Shown: positions 25,501-35,083, counted from the stretch's first letter. The stretch is DNA of 64,000 nucleotides from Gordonia sp. PP30 (GCF_023100845.1 NZ_CP095864.1:682001-746000), one strand, 5' to 3'. The notes: generated by a model not told the origin, from the sequence alone. Numbers and translations are program-made.

Positions 25501-27076
25501 GTGAACGATGATGCCGACGCCTTCGACGCCGACGGCCGCCTGGATGGACTGTCGCCCGCCGATCTCGTTGCGATGCTCGGGGCGATCGAGGAACGTCTCG
25601 CCGATGCCCCGCTCGCCGCCTTGTCTGAGGATGGTCTTCTGGCTCTGCTGGGTGCCCGGGAGGAGGCCCGCCGCAAAGGCGCGGCCGTCGACGCCGCCCT
25701 GTACGTGGAGATCTCAGACCGGGGCGCATACACCCGGGCCGGATACAACACGATGCACCAGCTCTACACCGGTGCCCTGCGCTTGGGTGACGGTGAATCG
25801 CGGCGCCGCCGGGTCGCCGCCGCCTCGATCGGTCGATTCACCGAGATGACCGGTGAACGCCGTGAACCCGCCTTCCCCTGCACCGCCGCCGCGGTCAGCG
25901 AGGGTGCGATCGGTGAAGCGCATGTGGTGGTGATCGATGAGGTGATGGACCGAATTCCGCGTGCGGTCGATCTGGCGGCGCGGGACAAGGCCGAAGAACT
26001 GTTGGCCGGTGCGGCCCGGACTTTGCCTCCGAGTGCGCTGATGACCGTCGGGAACCGAATCCTCGCCCACCTCGATCCAGACGGCACCCTCGCTGACGAC
26101 AAGGAACGCCAACGGCAACGCAAGTTCCGGCTCTCGCCGCAGGACCGGCAGATGATGTCCGCCATCCAGGCCCGCCTGGCCCCGCAGTTGCGGGCCGAGT
26201 TCGAGGTGATGTTCACCCTCTGGGCCGCCCCCGGGATGAACAATCCCGACGACCCCGATTCACCCTTCGGGTCCGCCGATCAGCCCGGCCTGGATCCAGC
26301 GGTGCTGGCTGCCGCCGCCGAGCGCGACGATCGCCTGCTCGGCCAGCGGCAGCACGACGCCCTACTGGCGATGTTGCAGTGGGTCAACGCCTAGGCGCGC
26401 GCACGCGCGGCCGAAGAGTCTGCGCAACCAGGTCGTGGTCTCGGTGACCGACGAAGACCTCGCCCGGCAGGCCGGTGTCGCCTGGACCACCACCGGCACC
26501 CGCATGCCGGTCAGCGACCTGGTGAAGACCGCCGCCGACTGCGTGCCCTGGCTCGCCGTCTTTTCCACGGCGACCGGACAGGTCCTCTACCTCGGCCGGG
26601 CCCATCGCCTCGCCTCCCGCGCGCAGCGCCTGGCGCTGTTCGCTCGTGACCGCGGGTGCACCGCCCCGGGCTGTACCCGGCCGTTCAGTCAATGCGAGGT
26701 CCACCACGCGCCGGAATGGCAGGACGGTGGCACCACCGACATCGACCAGATGGGCGGTGCCTGCGGCAAACACAACCGCGCACACGGGAAGAATCCCGGC
26801 GACTGGGAATCGACCGTCCTCACCGACGGCCCCGACAAGGGCCGCATGGCATGGCGGCCCGTCGGCGCGGACGGACCGTGGATCGTCAACCCGCTGTTCC
26901 ATCCGGACAAGATCCGCACGGGCCTGGATGTCCCGGAGGCCGAGCGCACACCGCCGCCGGTGCTCAATCACCGACTCGGCCACACCGATCCACCCGACTC
27001 CCGCACCTCGGGCGACGTCGATGCCGCTACCGAATCCGGCGTCGAACGCCTCCTGCGTCAGCACCTGGCAGCCTGA
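25501..27076 (+). pseudogene. Broken DUF222/HNH (13E12-like) gene, copy 3
   Basis: The first part (25501-26394) encodes the DUF222 domain and stops at TAG where copies 1 and 2 read through (LQWVNA, then stop). The second part resumes in another frame near 26410 (SLRNQVVVSVTDED) and runs to 27076 with an intact HNH domain (CTAPGCTRPFSQCEVHH, then GGACGKHNR). A nonsense change and a frameshift therefore both fall within about 30 bp, at a GCGCGCGCACGCGCG stretch. The start is set by AAAGGGGG and alignment with the other copies. It is clearly more diverged than copies 1 and 2. A programmed frameshift is unlikely because of the in-frame TAG. Confidence 0.85.
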
Positions 27077-27436
27077 CCACCCACCCGGCGGTCAGGCCAC
27101 CCGGCGTGCACAGAACCGCACTGCCACAACGTGCCTGGCATTCCGGCCCCGACAAGACCACCGACAACGACTTCGGCTTCGAGGCTCCTCGCCTAGCGGC
27201 TCGTCGCACCTCATCCTGCGACTTGGTGCGCCGGCTGAGCCGGGCGAACGAAGTGAGTCCGCGTCGAAGCCACGCCCGGCTACGGGTACTTCGGCGTCGA
27301 GGCTCCTTCCTTCGGCCGCGTGTCGTCGCATGCTCAGGGCCAGGCGTCGCACTTCGCCCGGCGGGCCGGACAGCGCTGAACGAGACTCAGGGCCTATCGG
27401 GGTGTGGCCGGAACCGGGCCGACCGAACTGGCGAGC
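27077..27436. other. Gene-free stretch with imperfect direct repeats
   Basis: No plausible gene. Two related segments, 27171-27212 and 27289-27337, share CTTCGGC-TCGAGGCTCCT-TCG and look like a degenerate intergenic repeat family. A GCCGGCTGAGCC/GTCGAAGCC pair between them resembles the dispersed TTCGAC/GCTCAG repeats. Confidence 0.5.
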
Positions 27437-28666
27437 TCACGCCCAGTGCAGGGCGAGCCAGAGTGCGGCGACCGAGCACACCAGCGCCGGCGGCACGGTG
27501 AGCAGACCGAGCGCCGTGTACTGCCGGGCCGACGGCCGCGCGCCGGCCCGGTGCGTCATCTCGCGCCACAACAGGTTCGCCAGCGACCCGAAGTAGGTGA
27601 GGTTCGGCCCGATGTTGACCCCGAGCAGCATCGCGAGCGCCATGCCCGGGCGGTCGGCGACCACCGGCAGCAGGAGCAGCACCGCCGGGAGATTGTTGAA
27701 CAGGTTCGCGGCCACCGCGGCCAGCGCCGCGACGCCCAGCAGGGCGAGGAAACCGCTGCCGGAGGGCACCAGCCCAGCCAGCGCGTGGCCGGCCGGCCCT
27801 TCGCGCACCGGCAGCACGACGACGCCGAGCGCCGCCACGAACAGCAGGAACGGGATGTTCGCCGCGCGAACGGTCTCGGTGGCGGTCCGGACCGGCGAGC
27901 GCAGCAGCGACGGCAGCACCATCACCAGCGCTCCCGCCCCGGCGACCGCCGCGAGCGGCAGGTGGAGCGGACCGGCCGCCACGAACGCGACGAGAAGCAG
28001 ACCGAGACCGATCAGCGCGGCCCGCGGCGCGCGGGCTGGCGGATCCCCGGTGTCAGGCGCGACGGCGCCGTCGCCCAGCCGCCCGCGGAAGAACCAGCGG
28101 AACGCGGCGTACTCGACGCCGATCGCGACGAGCCACGGCAGCGCCATCAGGCCGGCGAACTCGGCGAAACCGACGCCGATCACGCCGAAGGCGAGCAGGT
28201 TGGTCAGATTCGACACCGGCAGGAGGGTCGACGCCGAGTTCGCCAGGTGTGCGGTGGCCGCGCTGGGCGCCGCGATCCGGGCACCGGTGCGATACGCGGC
28301 GAGCACGACCACCGGCGTCAACAGCACGATCGTCGTGTCGAGCGAGAGCGTGGCGGTGGTCGCCGCGGCGACCGCGAACACCGCTTGCAGCAGCCGCACC
28401 GGGGATCCCCGGCCCAGCCGTGCCATCGCCGCGCCCACCCAGATGAACACCCCGGTCCGCGCGCAGACCTGAGCCACCACCAGCATGGCGGCGAGGAAAC
28501 CGAGGGTGGGACCGAGAAAGACGAGTTCGTCGGCCGCGGCCCGCCAGGATGCCATCCCGGTGACCACCACCAGCCCGGCGGCGGGCACCGCGATCCACGC
28601 GGGCGAGAACCGGCGTGCAGCGACAGCGGCGACGATGACCGCCGCGAGAAGTGGGACGGCCAGCAC
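27437..28666 (-). CDS. ArsB/NhaD-superfamily (SLC13-like) membrane transporter
   Basis: This 409-residue protein has about 10-12 membrane helices and the ion-transporter superfamily's duplicated re-entrant motifs (ATTATLSLDTTIVLLTPVV, SASTLLPVSNLTNLLAFG and NLFNNLPAVLLLLPVV). ArsB-type arsenite export, or Na+-coupled anion or proton exchange, are the possibilities. No ars genes are nearby. The start is GTG 28666. TAGAAT (complement of 28673-28678) just upstream would give a leaderless transcript, and the MFS gene upstream ends only 9 bp away, so co-transcription is also possible. Confidence 0.8.
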   Translation of the reverse strand: MLAVPLLAAVIVAAVAARRFSPAWIAVPAAGLVVVTGMASWRAAADELVFLGPTLGFLAAMLVVAQVCARTGVFIWVGAAMARLGRGSPVRLLQAVFAVAAATTATLSLDTTIVLLTPVVVLAAYRTGARIAAPSAATAHLANSASTLLPVSNLTNLLAFGVIGVGFAEFAGLMALPWLVAIGVEYAAFRWFFRGRLGDGAVAPDTGDPPARAPRAALIGLGLLLVAFVAAGPLHLPLAAVAGAGALVMVLPSLLRSPVRTATETVRAANIPFLLFVAALGVVVLPVREGPAGHALAGLVPSGSGFLALLGVAALAAVAANLFNNLPAVLLLLPVVADRPGMALAMLLGVNIGPNLTYFGSLANLLWREMTHRAGARPSARQYTALGLLTVPPALVCSVAALWLALHWA

Positions 28667-28675
28667 TCGACGATT

Positions 28676-30283
28676 CTACGGCGAGTCGCCGACGGGCGAT
28701 CCCGCGACGAGCTCCGGCCCGGCGGCGGGTTCGGGCTCCGTGGCGATCACCTGCCGCGGAGCGAACCACCCCAGGAAGACCGCGCCCGCCAGCAGAATGC
28801 CGCCGAGCACCAGGCAGGCCTGCTGCATCGGCGGCAGGAAGGAGTTCTCGGCGCCGGTGCGGATGAAGTCGGCGAGGGGTGCGGCCTGCGGCGGCAGCTG
28901 GTCGCTCACCGCGACTGCCCCGGCCAGCGAGCGGCGGATCCCGTCGGCGGCGCCATCCGCGGACGCCGGATCGAGTGCGGCGATCTGCCGGTGGGCGGCA
29001 TCGGCGGTCGGCCCGATACGGCTCGCATATCCGGCGGCAACCAGGCTGCCGGCGAGGGCGATACCGATCGCGGCGCCGAGTTCCCGCGCGGTGTCGTTGA
29101 CGGCCGAGCCGACGCCCTGCTTCTCCAGCGGCGTGTTCGACATGATGGCGGTGGTCGACGGCGCGGTCGCCAGCCCGATCCCGACCGCGCACACGCCGAG
29201 CATGATCGCGAGCTTCCAGTAGACGTCCGGGTCGACGATGCCGATCGCCAGCACCCCGGCGCCGGCGATGGCGATTCCGGCCGCCAGCACGAAGCGCAGC
29301 GAGTGGAAACGCACCGCCACCCAGTTGCCCAGCAGCGCGAAGACTCCGACGCCCACGACCATCGGAATCAGCGCGAACGCCGACCGCAGCGGGGAGTAGC
29401 CGTAGATCAGCTGGAGCAGCAGCAGGATCAGATAGAAGACGCCGAACGACGCGAAGAACTGCAGCGCCACCGACAGCGAACCGGACGCGAAGGCGCGGTT
29501 GCGGAACAGTCCGACGTCGAGCAGCGGTGACGTCCGGCGTCGTTCGATCACGATGAACAGCCCGCCGAGCACCACGCCGCCGATCAGGGCGACCAGCACC
29601 AGCGGATCGCTCCACCCGCGCGTCGGTGCTTCGAGCAGTCCGAAGACGACGCCCGCCACCGCGAGCACCGAGGTGAGCGAGCCGAGGACGTCGAACGAGC
29701 CGGGATCGTCGTCCTTGGAACTGCCGACGGTGAAGGTCAGGGCCAGGGTGCCGGCGGCCGAGATCGCGAAGGCGATGAACACCGAATGCCAGCTGAAGAA
29801 CATAAGCAGCACGCCGGTGACGAAGAAGCCGAGGATGGCGCCGATACCGGCCACCGCGGCCCAGACCGACACCCCGATCGCCCGCTGCTCGCGTGGCACG
29901 CCCGCGGTGATCAGCGACAGCGTGGTCGGCATGATCAGCGCGGCGCCCACCCCGGCCGCGCAGCGGGTGAGGATCAGCGCGGTGGGGGTGTCGACCCAGA
30001 CCGCGGCCAGCGACGCGAAGCCGAAGATCACCAGGCCGATCATCAGGATGCCGCGGCGGCCGAAACGGTCACCGAGGGCGCCGGCCGGTAGCAGCAGTGC
30101 GGCCAGGACCAGCGTGTATCCATCGATGATCCAGGTCATGTCCGAGCTGGACGCGTGCACGTCACGGGCGATGTCGGGCAGGGCGGTGTTCAGCGCGGCC
30201 ATCGCCGCCACCACCAGACTGACGGCGAAACAGGCGACCAGAATCAGCCAGATGGTCCGAAGGCTCCACGTCCCGACACGCAT
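28676..30283 (-). CDS. MFS transporter, DHA2 (14-helix) drug:proton antiporter type
   Basis: This 535-residue protein has about 14 membrane segments. Motif A GDRFGRRG sits between helices 2 and 3, and a motif C-like G-rich helix 5 (VWAAVAGIGAILGFFVTGVLLMFFSW) is present. A large extracytoplasmic loop precedes the last helix, as in EmrB/QacA proteins. GAGGAG 4-5 nt upstream supports ATG 30283 over the GTG at 30295. Substrates are unknown; the family exports lipophilic drugs. Its 3' end almost abuts the ArsB-like gene, suggesting an exporter operon. Confidence 0.87.
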   Translation of the reverse strand: MRVGTWSLRTIWLILVACFAVSLVVAAMAALNTALPDIARDVHASSSDMTWIIDGYTLVLAALLLPAGALGDRFGRRGILMIGLVIFGFASLAAVWVDTPTALILTRCAAGVGAALIMPTTLSLITAGVPREQRAIGVSVWAAVAGIGAILGFFVTGVLLMFFSWHSVFIAFAISAAGTLALTFTVGSSKDDDPGSFDVLGSLTSVLAVAGVVFGLLEAPTRGWSDPLVLVALIGGVVLGGLFIVIERRRTSPLLDVGLFRNRAFASGSLSVALQFFASFGVFYLILLLLQLIYGYSPLRSAFALIPMVVGVGVFALLGNWVAVRFHSLRFVLAAGIAIAGAGVLAIGIVDPDVYWKLAIMLGVCAVGIGLATAPSTTAIMSNTPLEKQGVGSAVNDTARELGAAIGIALAGSLVAAGYASRIGPTADAAHRQIAALDPASADGAADGIRRSLAGAVAVSDQLPPQAAPLADFIRTGAENSFLPPMQQACLVLGGILLAGAVFLGWFAPRQVIATEPEPAAGPELVAGSPVGDSP

Positions 30284-30366
30284 AACGCTCCTCACCTGAA
30301 ACTTTCGTAACTTGTGTCACAGTGGTTGCACGGGCTCACGCCGCGTCCAACCGAAAGTGAACCGTC

Positions 30367-30513
30367 ATGGCTACTCAGCACGTCGCACCCTCCCGAGCAT
30401 CCGTCACCGACTTGGCTCCGGTCCGGCTCCACGTCTGGCGAGTGGTCGCCCTGTTGACCATGCTCGCCGGTCTCCTGGCCGTCATCCTGATCATCCTCGC
30501 CGGCGCCGCCTGA
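30367..30513 (+). CDS. 48-residue single-pass membrane protein
   Basis: A short frame encodes a polar N terminus (MATQHVAPSRASVTD), then HVWRVV and one strong hydrophobic helix (ALLTMLAGLLAVILIILAGAA) ending at the C terminus. AAAGTGAA lies about 7 nt before the ATG. It is divergent from the MFS gene, separated by 83 bp, and ends 13 bp before the convergent gene. Such microproteins can regulate transporters, but no function is shown. Confidence 0.5.
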   Translation: MATQHVAPSRASVTDLAPVRLHVWRVVALLTMLAGLLAVILIILAGAA

Positions 30514-30526
30514 CCGATCGGGCCGC

Positions 30527-30958
30527 TCAGGCCCCGGCGGCGTGACGCTCGATCACGTCGCCCACCGGCACCAGCGCCTGCGCCACGTAGGTCTTGGCCT
30601 TGCCGCGCAGGCTCTTGTAGGCCTTCGCGAGGGCCGCCGGAGCGGTCTGCGCCTGGCGGTCGGTCACCGCGAGCAGTGCCTCACTCGCCTCGTCGGAACG
30701 GGCCGCGAGATGGGCGCCGAACGACGTTCCGGCCGGCCGGGAATCCCACAGCGGCGACAGCGCATCCAGGAAGTCGGGCAGCATGGCCGACGTCGCCGCG
30801 ACGACGATCCCCGGCTTGAACTTCCGGGCCGCCGCGTAGGCGCCCTTCACCGCGGTGCCCGACATCCCCGTCTGCGCCTTGACCTGGGCGTCGATCACCT
30901 CCGCGAGATCGTTCGAGACGGCGGCGCGGTCGGTGAGCAGGGGAGCGAGCGAAGACAT
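30527..30958 (-). CDS. Conserved protein of unknown function in the kstD operon (DUF6918-like)
   Basis: The product is 143 residues, mostly helical, Ala-rich, with no membrane segment. A conserved-looking AVKGAYAAARKFKPGIVVAATSAMLPDFLDALSPLWDSRPA-type core is the main landmark. It is 33 bp after the hydratase gene and on the same strand, so it is probably the third gene of kstD-hsd4B-x. Position in a KstR-controlled operon suggests a role in steroid use, but this is inference. The family assignment is from memory and uncertain. Confidence 0.7.
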   Translation of the reverse strand: MSSLAPLLTDRAAVSNDLAEVIDAQVKAQTGMSGTAVKGAYAAARKFKPGIVVAATSAMLPDFLDALSPLWDSRPAGTSFGAHLAARSDEASEALLAVTDRQAQTAPAALAKAYKSLRGKAKTYVAQALVPVGDVIERHAAGA

Positions 30959-30991
30959 GCGGGCGGCCCTTTCCAGGCGTGGGAACTCTTC

Positions 30992-31855
30992 TCAGGACGA
31001 CCGCTGCACCACCACATCGCCCAGCGCGGGCGCGTCGTCGCGTTCGACGATCGACGCGGTCGCCAGCAGTCGGTTGCCATCCTCCCAGGCGCGGATCCGG
31101 AGCGTCTCGCCGGGGAACACCACCCCGGCGAAACTCGCCGAGAACGCGCCGACCGAGGCCGGGTCACCGCCGAAGACGTCGTCGATCAGCGCCCGGCACA
31201 CCGTGCCGTGCGTGCAGAGCCCGTGCAGGATCGGCCGCGGAAATCCGGCCGCCGCGGCGAATGACGGATCGCTGTGCAGCGGATTCCGGTCGCCGCACAG
31301 GCGGTAGAGCAGGGCCTGCTGCGGCAGCGTCGGAACGAGCAGGTCGTGATCGGGGTCGCGCTCGGGATACGACACCCGCCTCGACGTCCCGCGTTCCCCA
31401 CCGAAGCCGCCCTCACCCTTGGCGAAGATCGAACTGCGCGCCGTCCACAGCGGGACGCCCGCGTCGTCGACGGTCTCCGACTCCTGCACGATCACCGCCG
31501 CCGAACCCTTGTCCTGGACCTCCGCGATCCGGGTGCGGGTGGTGGCCGTTCCGCATGCGGGAAGCGGCCGGTGCACCCGAACCTCCTGGCTGCCGTGCAC
31601 CACCTTGGCGAGGTCGATGTCGACGCCGGGGAAGCGGACCTTCGGCGGCTCGGTGGCGAGGAAGGTCGCCGCCACGGTGGCGAAGGTCGGCAGCACCTTG
31701 GGCTCGGTGTCGTCGACGTAGCCCAGGCCGCCGGTGTCCATCGGATCGGCGGCGGCGCCGACGGCCAGGTTGTAGAGCGCCACCTCCCGCGGGGTCCAGG
31801 AGAAGGTGGTCGCGCCGAGTTCGGCGCCGACGGCGACGGTGGGATCGATCGGCAT
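30992..31855 (-). CDS. hsd4B: MaoC-type steroid enoyl-CoA hydratase (Hsd4B/Rv3538-like)
   Basis: The product is 287 residues with two hot-dog halves. The C-terminal half has the hydratase-2 motif LYRLCGDRNPLHSDPSFAAAAGF, with the catalytic Asp and His, followed by PILHGLCTHG. The N-terminal half (YNLAVGAAADPMDTG) has lost the motif, as in family members. It hydrates a sterol side-chain enoyl-CoA during beta-oxidation. Pairing with kstD is conserved in Mycobacterium and Rhodococcus. It starts 4 bp after the kstD stop, so it is co-transcribed from the KstR-controlled promoter upstream of kstD. Confidence 0.87.
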   Translation of the reverse strand: MPIDPTVAVGAELGATTFSWTPREVALYNLAVGAAADPMDTGGLGYVDDTEPKVLPTFATVAATFLATEPPKVRFPGVDIDLAKVVHGSQEVRVHRPLPACGTATTRTRIAEVQDKGSAAVIVQESETVDDAGVPLWTARSSIFAKGEGGFGGERGTSRRVSYPERDPDHDLLVPTLPQQALLYRLCGDRNPLHSDPSFAAAAGFPRPILHGLCTHGTVCRALIDDVFGGDPASVGAFSASFAGVVFPGETLRIRAWEDGNRLLATASIVERDDAPALGDVVVQRSS

Positions 31856-31859
31856 GGCG

Positions 31860-33581
31860 CTACGCCCCCACGGCCGCGTCGGAGGTGTCCGGGGCGGCGG
31901 GCTTGCGCCGCGCCCGCGCCGCGACGTCGAGGGCGGCCAGGTAGCCGAACACCATCGCCGGCCCGATGGTCGCGCCGGGCCCGGCATACGTGTGACCCAT
32001 CACCGGGGCACTGGTGTTTCCCGCGGCGTAGAGACCGTCGATCACGGTGCCGTCGGCGCGCAGGGCACGACCGGCCGCGTCCGTGTCGATCCCGCCCTTT
32101 GTTCCCAGGTCGCCCGGCACCATCTTGACCGCGTAGAACGGCGCACGGTCGACCGGACCCAGATTCGGGTTCGGCTTGTTGGTGGGGTCGCCGTAGTAGT
32201 TGTCGTACCCGCTCTTCCCGCGGCCGAAGTCGTCGTCGACGCCGGTGTGCGCGAACCGGTTGAAGCGTTCGGTGGTGGCGGCCAGTGTGTCGGCCGGAAC
32301 GCCCATCTTGGCGGCCAGTTCGCTGACGGTACCCGCCTTGACCACCACGCCCGACTCCAGCCAGCGCTTGGGCAGCGGTTGCCGGGCGGGTATTCCGGCG
32401 AACAGATAGCGGTTGCGGCAACGCTGATCCATCACCAGCCACGCCGGGATGTTCGCGCCGGCGCCGGCGCCCTGCCCGAATTCGCCGCCGTACATCTGGT
32501 GCACGGCCTCGACATAGGGAAGCGACTCGTTCATGAATCGTTCGCCCCGCTCGTTGACCATGAACGTGCCGGGCACGCTGCGCTCGGACAGCGCGAACCA
32601 CGGTCCCTTGGGCAGCGGGATGGTCGGGCCCCACCAGGCGTCGTCCATCAGTGAGAGGCCCGCCCCGGCCGCCTGCGCCGCGCGGATGCCGTCGCCGGTG
32701 TTCGACGGCGCCCCGGTGGTCCACTCGGTGCCGATCGGTGCGCGCTGGTACTCGACGCGCATCTCCGCGTTGTGCTCGAAGCCGCCGCTGGTCAGGATCA
32801 CGCCGAACCGCGCGCGCAGTTCCAGCGGCTCGTCGTCGTGGGTGGTCCGCACTCCCACGACCTTCCCGCCTTCGACGATCAGCCCGGTCATCGGCGTGTT
32901 CAGCCGGAGGTCGACCCCGGCCTCACGACAGCCCAGCAGCAACTCGGCGGCCAGCGCGGCGCCCATCGCGATCATCTTCTTGTGGCGGCTCTTGGACCAG
33001 GTGAATCGCCCGGCGACCTTCGCCATCTTGGCCGCGCCGCGCCAGTGCCGCAGGCCGACGTTCATCCACTTGTAGTCGCTCTGCAGCACCACCATGTTGA
33101 GCGGTGCCTTGGTGTACTGCGGGTGCAGCGTGTCCAGGTCGGCGCCGAGGCGTCGTGCATCGAACGGCCGCGGCTCCACCGAGCGGCCGCCGACCCGCCC
33201 GCCGGGGGCCTCCGGGTAGTAGTCGGAGTAGTCCTTGACCCACTCGAGGTCGAGCGGCGCGTGCGCCATCAGGTAGTCAAGCGCCTCGGGTCCGCGATCG
33301 ATGTAGGTGTCGATCCGCTCGGCGGGCGCGTGCTCGCCGATGATCGCGTGGACGTACGTGCGGGCGGCCTCGACGGTGTCGGTCACACCGTCGCGGCGCA
33401 GCACCGAATTGTTGGGGATCCAGACGCCGCCGCCGGAACGGGACGTGGAACCGCCCCAGTACGGCGACTTCTCGATCAGGACCGTCCGCAGGCCCTCGGT
33501 GGCGGCGGTGAGCGCGGCGGCCAGGCCGGCGCCCCCGGCACCCACCACCACGACGTCCACGGTCTCGGCTGCCTGCGTCAT
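31860..33581 (-). CDS. kstD: 3-ketosteroid delta1-dehydrogenase KstD
   Basis: A 573-residue FAD enzyme that puts the 1,2 double bond into ring A of 3-ketosteroids. The N-terminal Rossmann motif reads VVVVGAGGAGLAAALTAA, followed by EKSPYWGGSTSRSGGGVWIPNN, the KstD-specific FAD loop. The C terminus has GPGATIGPAMVFGYLAA, the second FAD contact, and AGNTSAPVMGHTYAG. The ATG at 33581 has AGGAGGAAAG directly upstream; an in-frame GTG 11 codons earlier would overlap a KstR box and is rejected. It leads an operon with hsd4B and an unknown gene. Two KstR boxes lie at 33619-33662. Confidence 0.93.
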   Translation of the reverse strand: MTQAAETVDVVVVGAGGAGLAAALTAATEGLRTVLIEKSPYWGGSTSRSGGGVWIPNNSVLRRDGVTDTVEAARTYVHAIIGEHAPAERIDTYIDRGPEALDYLMAHAPLDLEWVKDYSDYYPEAPGGRVGGRSVEPRPFDARRLGADLDTLHPQYTKAPLNMVVLQSDYKWMNVGLRHWRGAAKMAKVAGRFTWSKSRHKKMIAMGAALAAELLLGCREAGVDLRLNTPMTGLIVEGGKVVGVRTTHDDEPLELRARFGVILTSGGFEHNAEMRVEYQRAPIGTEWTTGAPSNTGDGIRAAQAAGAGLSLMDDAWWGPTIPLPKGPWFALSERSVPGTFMVNERGERFMNESLPYVEAVHQMYGGEFGQGAGAGANIPAWLVMDQRCRNRYLFAGIPARQPLPKRWLESGVVVKAGTVSELAAKMGVPADTLAATTERFNRFAHTGVDDDFGRGKSGYDNYYGDPTNKPNPNLGPVDRAPFYAVKMVPGDLGTKGGIDTDAAGRALRADGTVIDGLYAAGNTSAPVMGHTYAGPGATIGPAMVFGYLAALDVAARARRKPAAPDTSDAAVGA

Positions 33582-33618
33582 CGGCTTTCCTCCTGTGGGC
33601 GGCCGGGCCGCCACAAAC

Positions 33619-33662
33619 TAGAACACGTTCCAGTATGCGAGCATAAACGAGAACGTGTTCCA
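33619..33662 (-). promoter_or_regulatory. Pair of KstR boxes upstream of kstD
   Basis: TAGAACACGTTCCA at 33619-33632 fits TnnAACnnGTTnnA fully. GAGAACGTGTTCCA at 33649-33662 differs only at the first T. Centre spacing is 30 bp. Confidence 0.88.
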
Positions 33663-33679
33663 GGGGTAGCCGAGGCCCG

Positions 33680-34456
33680 CTACATGCCCTCGGGCGCCTT
33701 GCCGAGGCTGATGATCGCGCCGAGCGGGTCGGTGATGGCGGCGAGCGTGCCCCACGGCGTCACGTCCGGGCCCATCACGATGCCGCCGCCGAGATCCACC
33801 GCTTTCTGGAGGGTCGCTTCGACGTCGTCGACCGTGATGTAGATGCCCCAGTACGACGGTGTGCCCTCGGGCAGCATGCCGGCTGCGTTCATGGTGGCGC
33901 CGTACGACGTGTCGCCCCAGAAGTACTGCGTGTAGTTGCCCGGCGCCCCTTCCACGACCTGCGGCCGCGCCCCGAAGACCTTCTCGTAGAACGGCACGGC
34001 CGCGGGCTGATCGGTGGAGAGGTTCTCGAACCAGTACGGGGCGCCCGGTACGCCCCACTCGGCGAAGCCGGTGTGCTTGTCCGACTGCCACGCGCCGATC
34101 GCCGCGCCCGCCGGGTCGATGAACACGGCCATGGTGCCCTCGTCGCCCACCTTCATCGGCTCGACGATCACGTGCCCGCCGGCCTGCTTCACCGCCTCGG
34201 AGGTGGCCGCCGCATCGTCGGTGCGCAGATAGACCGACCAGACGTTCTCCGGACCGCCGCCCTCGGGCATGTACGGCATCATCCCGGCCACGCGCTTCCC
34301 GTTCAGGGTGAAGTTCTGGTAGCCGCCGAACTCCTCAGACGCGACCTCCGCATCCCAGCCGAAGAGCTCGTTGTAGAACGACGCCGCGGTGAGCGGATCG
34401 GTGGTCGACAGGTCGAACCAGATGGGAGCGCCGACGGGTGCGGAGTAAGCAGTCAT
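33680..34456 (-). CDS. Two-domain VOC-superfamily protein (glyoxalase-like)
   Basis: This 258-residue protein has two vicinal-oxygen-chelate modules (residues about 8-125 and 135-255), each starting with a PIWFDLSTTD or PYWFENLSTD block. A FYNELFGWD or FYEKVFG block follows in each. The repeat of the second FDLST/FENLST motif marks the actinobacterial 'glyoxalase/bleomycin resistance' group, whose substrates are mostly unknown. GGAGG 9 nt before ATG 34456 favours it over ATG 34465. The gene precedes kstD on the same strand, but KstR boxes separate them, so it is likely an independent unit. Confidence 0.82.
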   Translation of the reverse strand: MTAYSAPVGAPIWFDLSTTDPLTAASFYNELFGWDAEVASEEFGGYQNFTLNGKRVAGMMPYMPEGGGPENVWSVYLRTDDAAATSEAVKQAGGHVIVEPMKVGDEGTMAVFIDPAGAAIGAWQSDKHTGFAEWGVPGAPYWFENLSTDQPAAVPFYEKVFGARPQVVEGAPGNYTQYFWGDTSYGATMNAAGMLPEGTPSYWGIYITVDDVEATLQKAVDLGGGIVMGPDVTPWGTLAAITDPLGAIISLGKAPEGM

Positions 34457-34554
34457 GGGGTCCATCCTCCACCGGCGCGGGCCGGCGCGAAAGGGCTTGC
34501 CGCGATCCGTCGACTGTCGTTCACCTCCGTCTGCGCGACTACGATGGACGGCCT

Positions 34555-35049
34555 ATGCAGTCACTGACGCAAGAGCAGATCCTCGCCGCGTTCCGCGGCG
34601 CCACCAAGAGTGAACTGGACCGGGTGAGCTTCCCGCTCGACTTCGACCGGGTGGACTTCGAGCGCCGGGAGTTCTACGCCTGGCGGGACCGGAAGGCGCC
34701 CCGCCGGGCGTACCTCGTGGTGCCGCACGACGACGGTCCCGTTGCGCTCATCCTCAACCGGTCCATGGCGAAGTCGCCCCGCCGCGTGATGTGCGCCTGG
34801 TGCCGGGATGTGGACGTCGACGAGGATGCCGTCCTCTACACCGCGCGCCGGGTGGGTGCGCGCGGCCGCCGTGGTGACAGCGTCGGGGTGCTGGTCTGCG
34901 AGTCGTTCGGGTGCAACCGGAACGTCCGCAAGCTCCCGCCCGCCTACCACAAGGGCACCGACCTCGACGCGATCCGGGAGTCGCAGATCGCCGAATTGCG
35001 GCGCCGGGTCGGTGCGTTCGTCGCGGAGGTCGTCTCCGAAGCGGACTAG
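34555..35049 (+). CDS. FBP-domain zinc treble-clef protein
   Basis: This 164-residue protein has an N-terminal helical region (LTQEQILAAFRGATKSELDRVSFP). A C-terminal FBP-type zinc domain has a CAWCRDV pair and a CESFGCNRNVRK pair as four Cys ligands. The domain resembles the C-terminal treble clef of fusidic-acid-binding EF-G partner proteins, which implies ribosome or EF-G contact; that function is inferred by family only. TACGAT lies 9-14 nt upstream, so the transcript may be nearly leaderless. It is divergent from the VOC gene and convergent with the next gene across a long inverted repeat. Confidence 0.8.
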   Translation: MQSLTQEQILAAFRGATKSELDRVSFPLDFDRVDFERREFYAWRDRKAPRRAYLVVPHDDGPVALILNRSMAKSPRRVMCAWCRDVDVDEDAVLYTARRVGARGRRGDSVGVLVCESFGCNRNVRKLPPAYHKGTDLDAIRESQIAELRRRVGAFVAEVVSEAD

Positions 35050-35083
35050 CGCCGGGCGTGCGGCCGACTGGTGCTCCGGCGTC

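Noticed and set aside
25501-27076. Programmed frameshift producing one DUF222/HNH protein
   Set aside because: An in-frame TAG precedes the shift and there is no slippery heptamer or stimulatory structure I can see; decay is simpler.
33581-33614. Upstream GTG start for KstD
   Set aside because: It has no ribosome site and would place the start next to the KstR box; ATG 33581 has AGGAGGAAAG before it.
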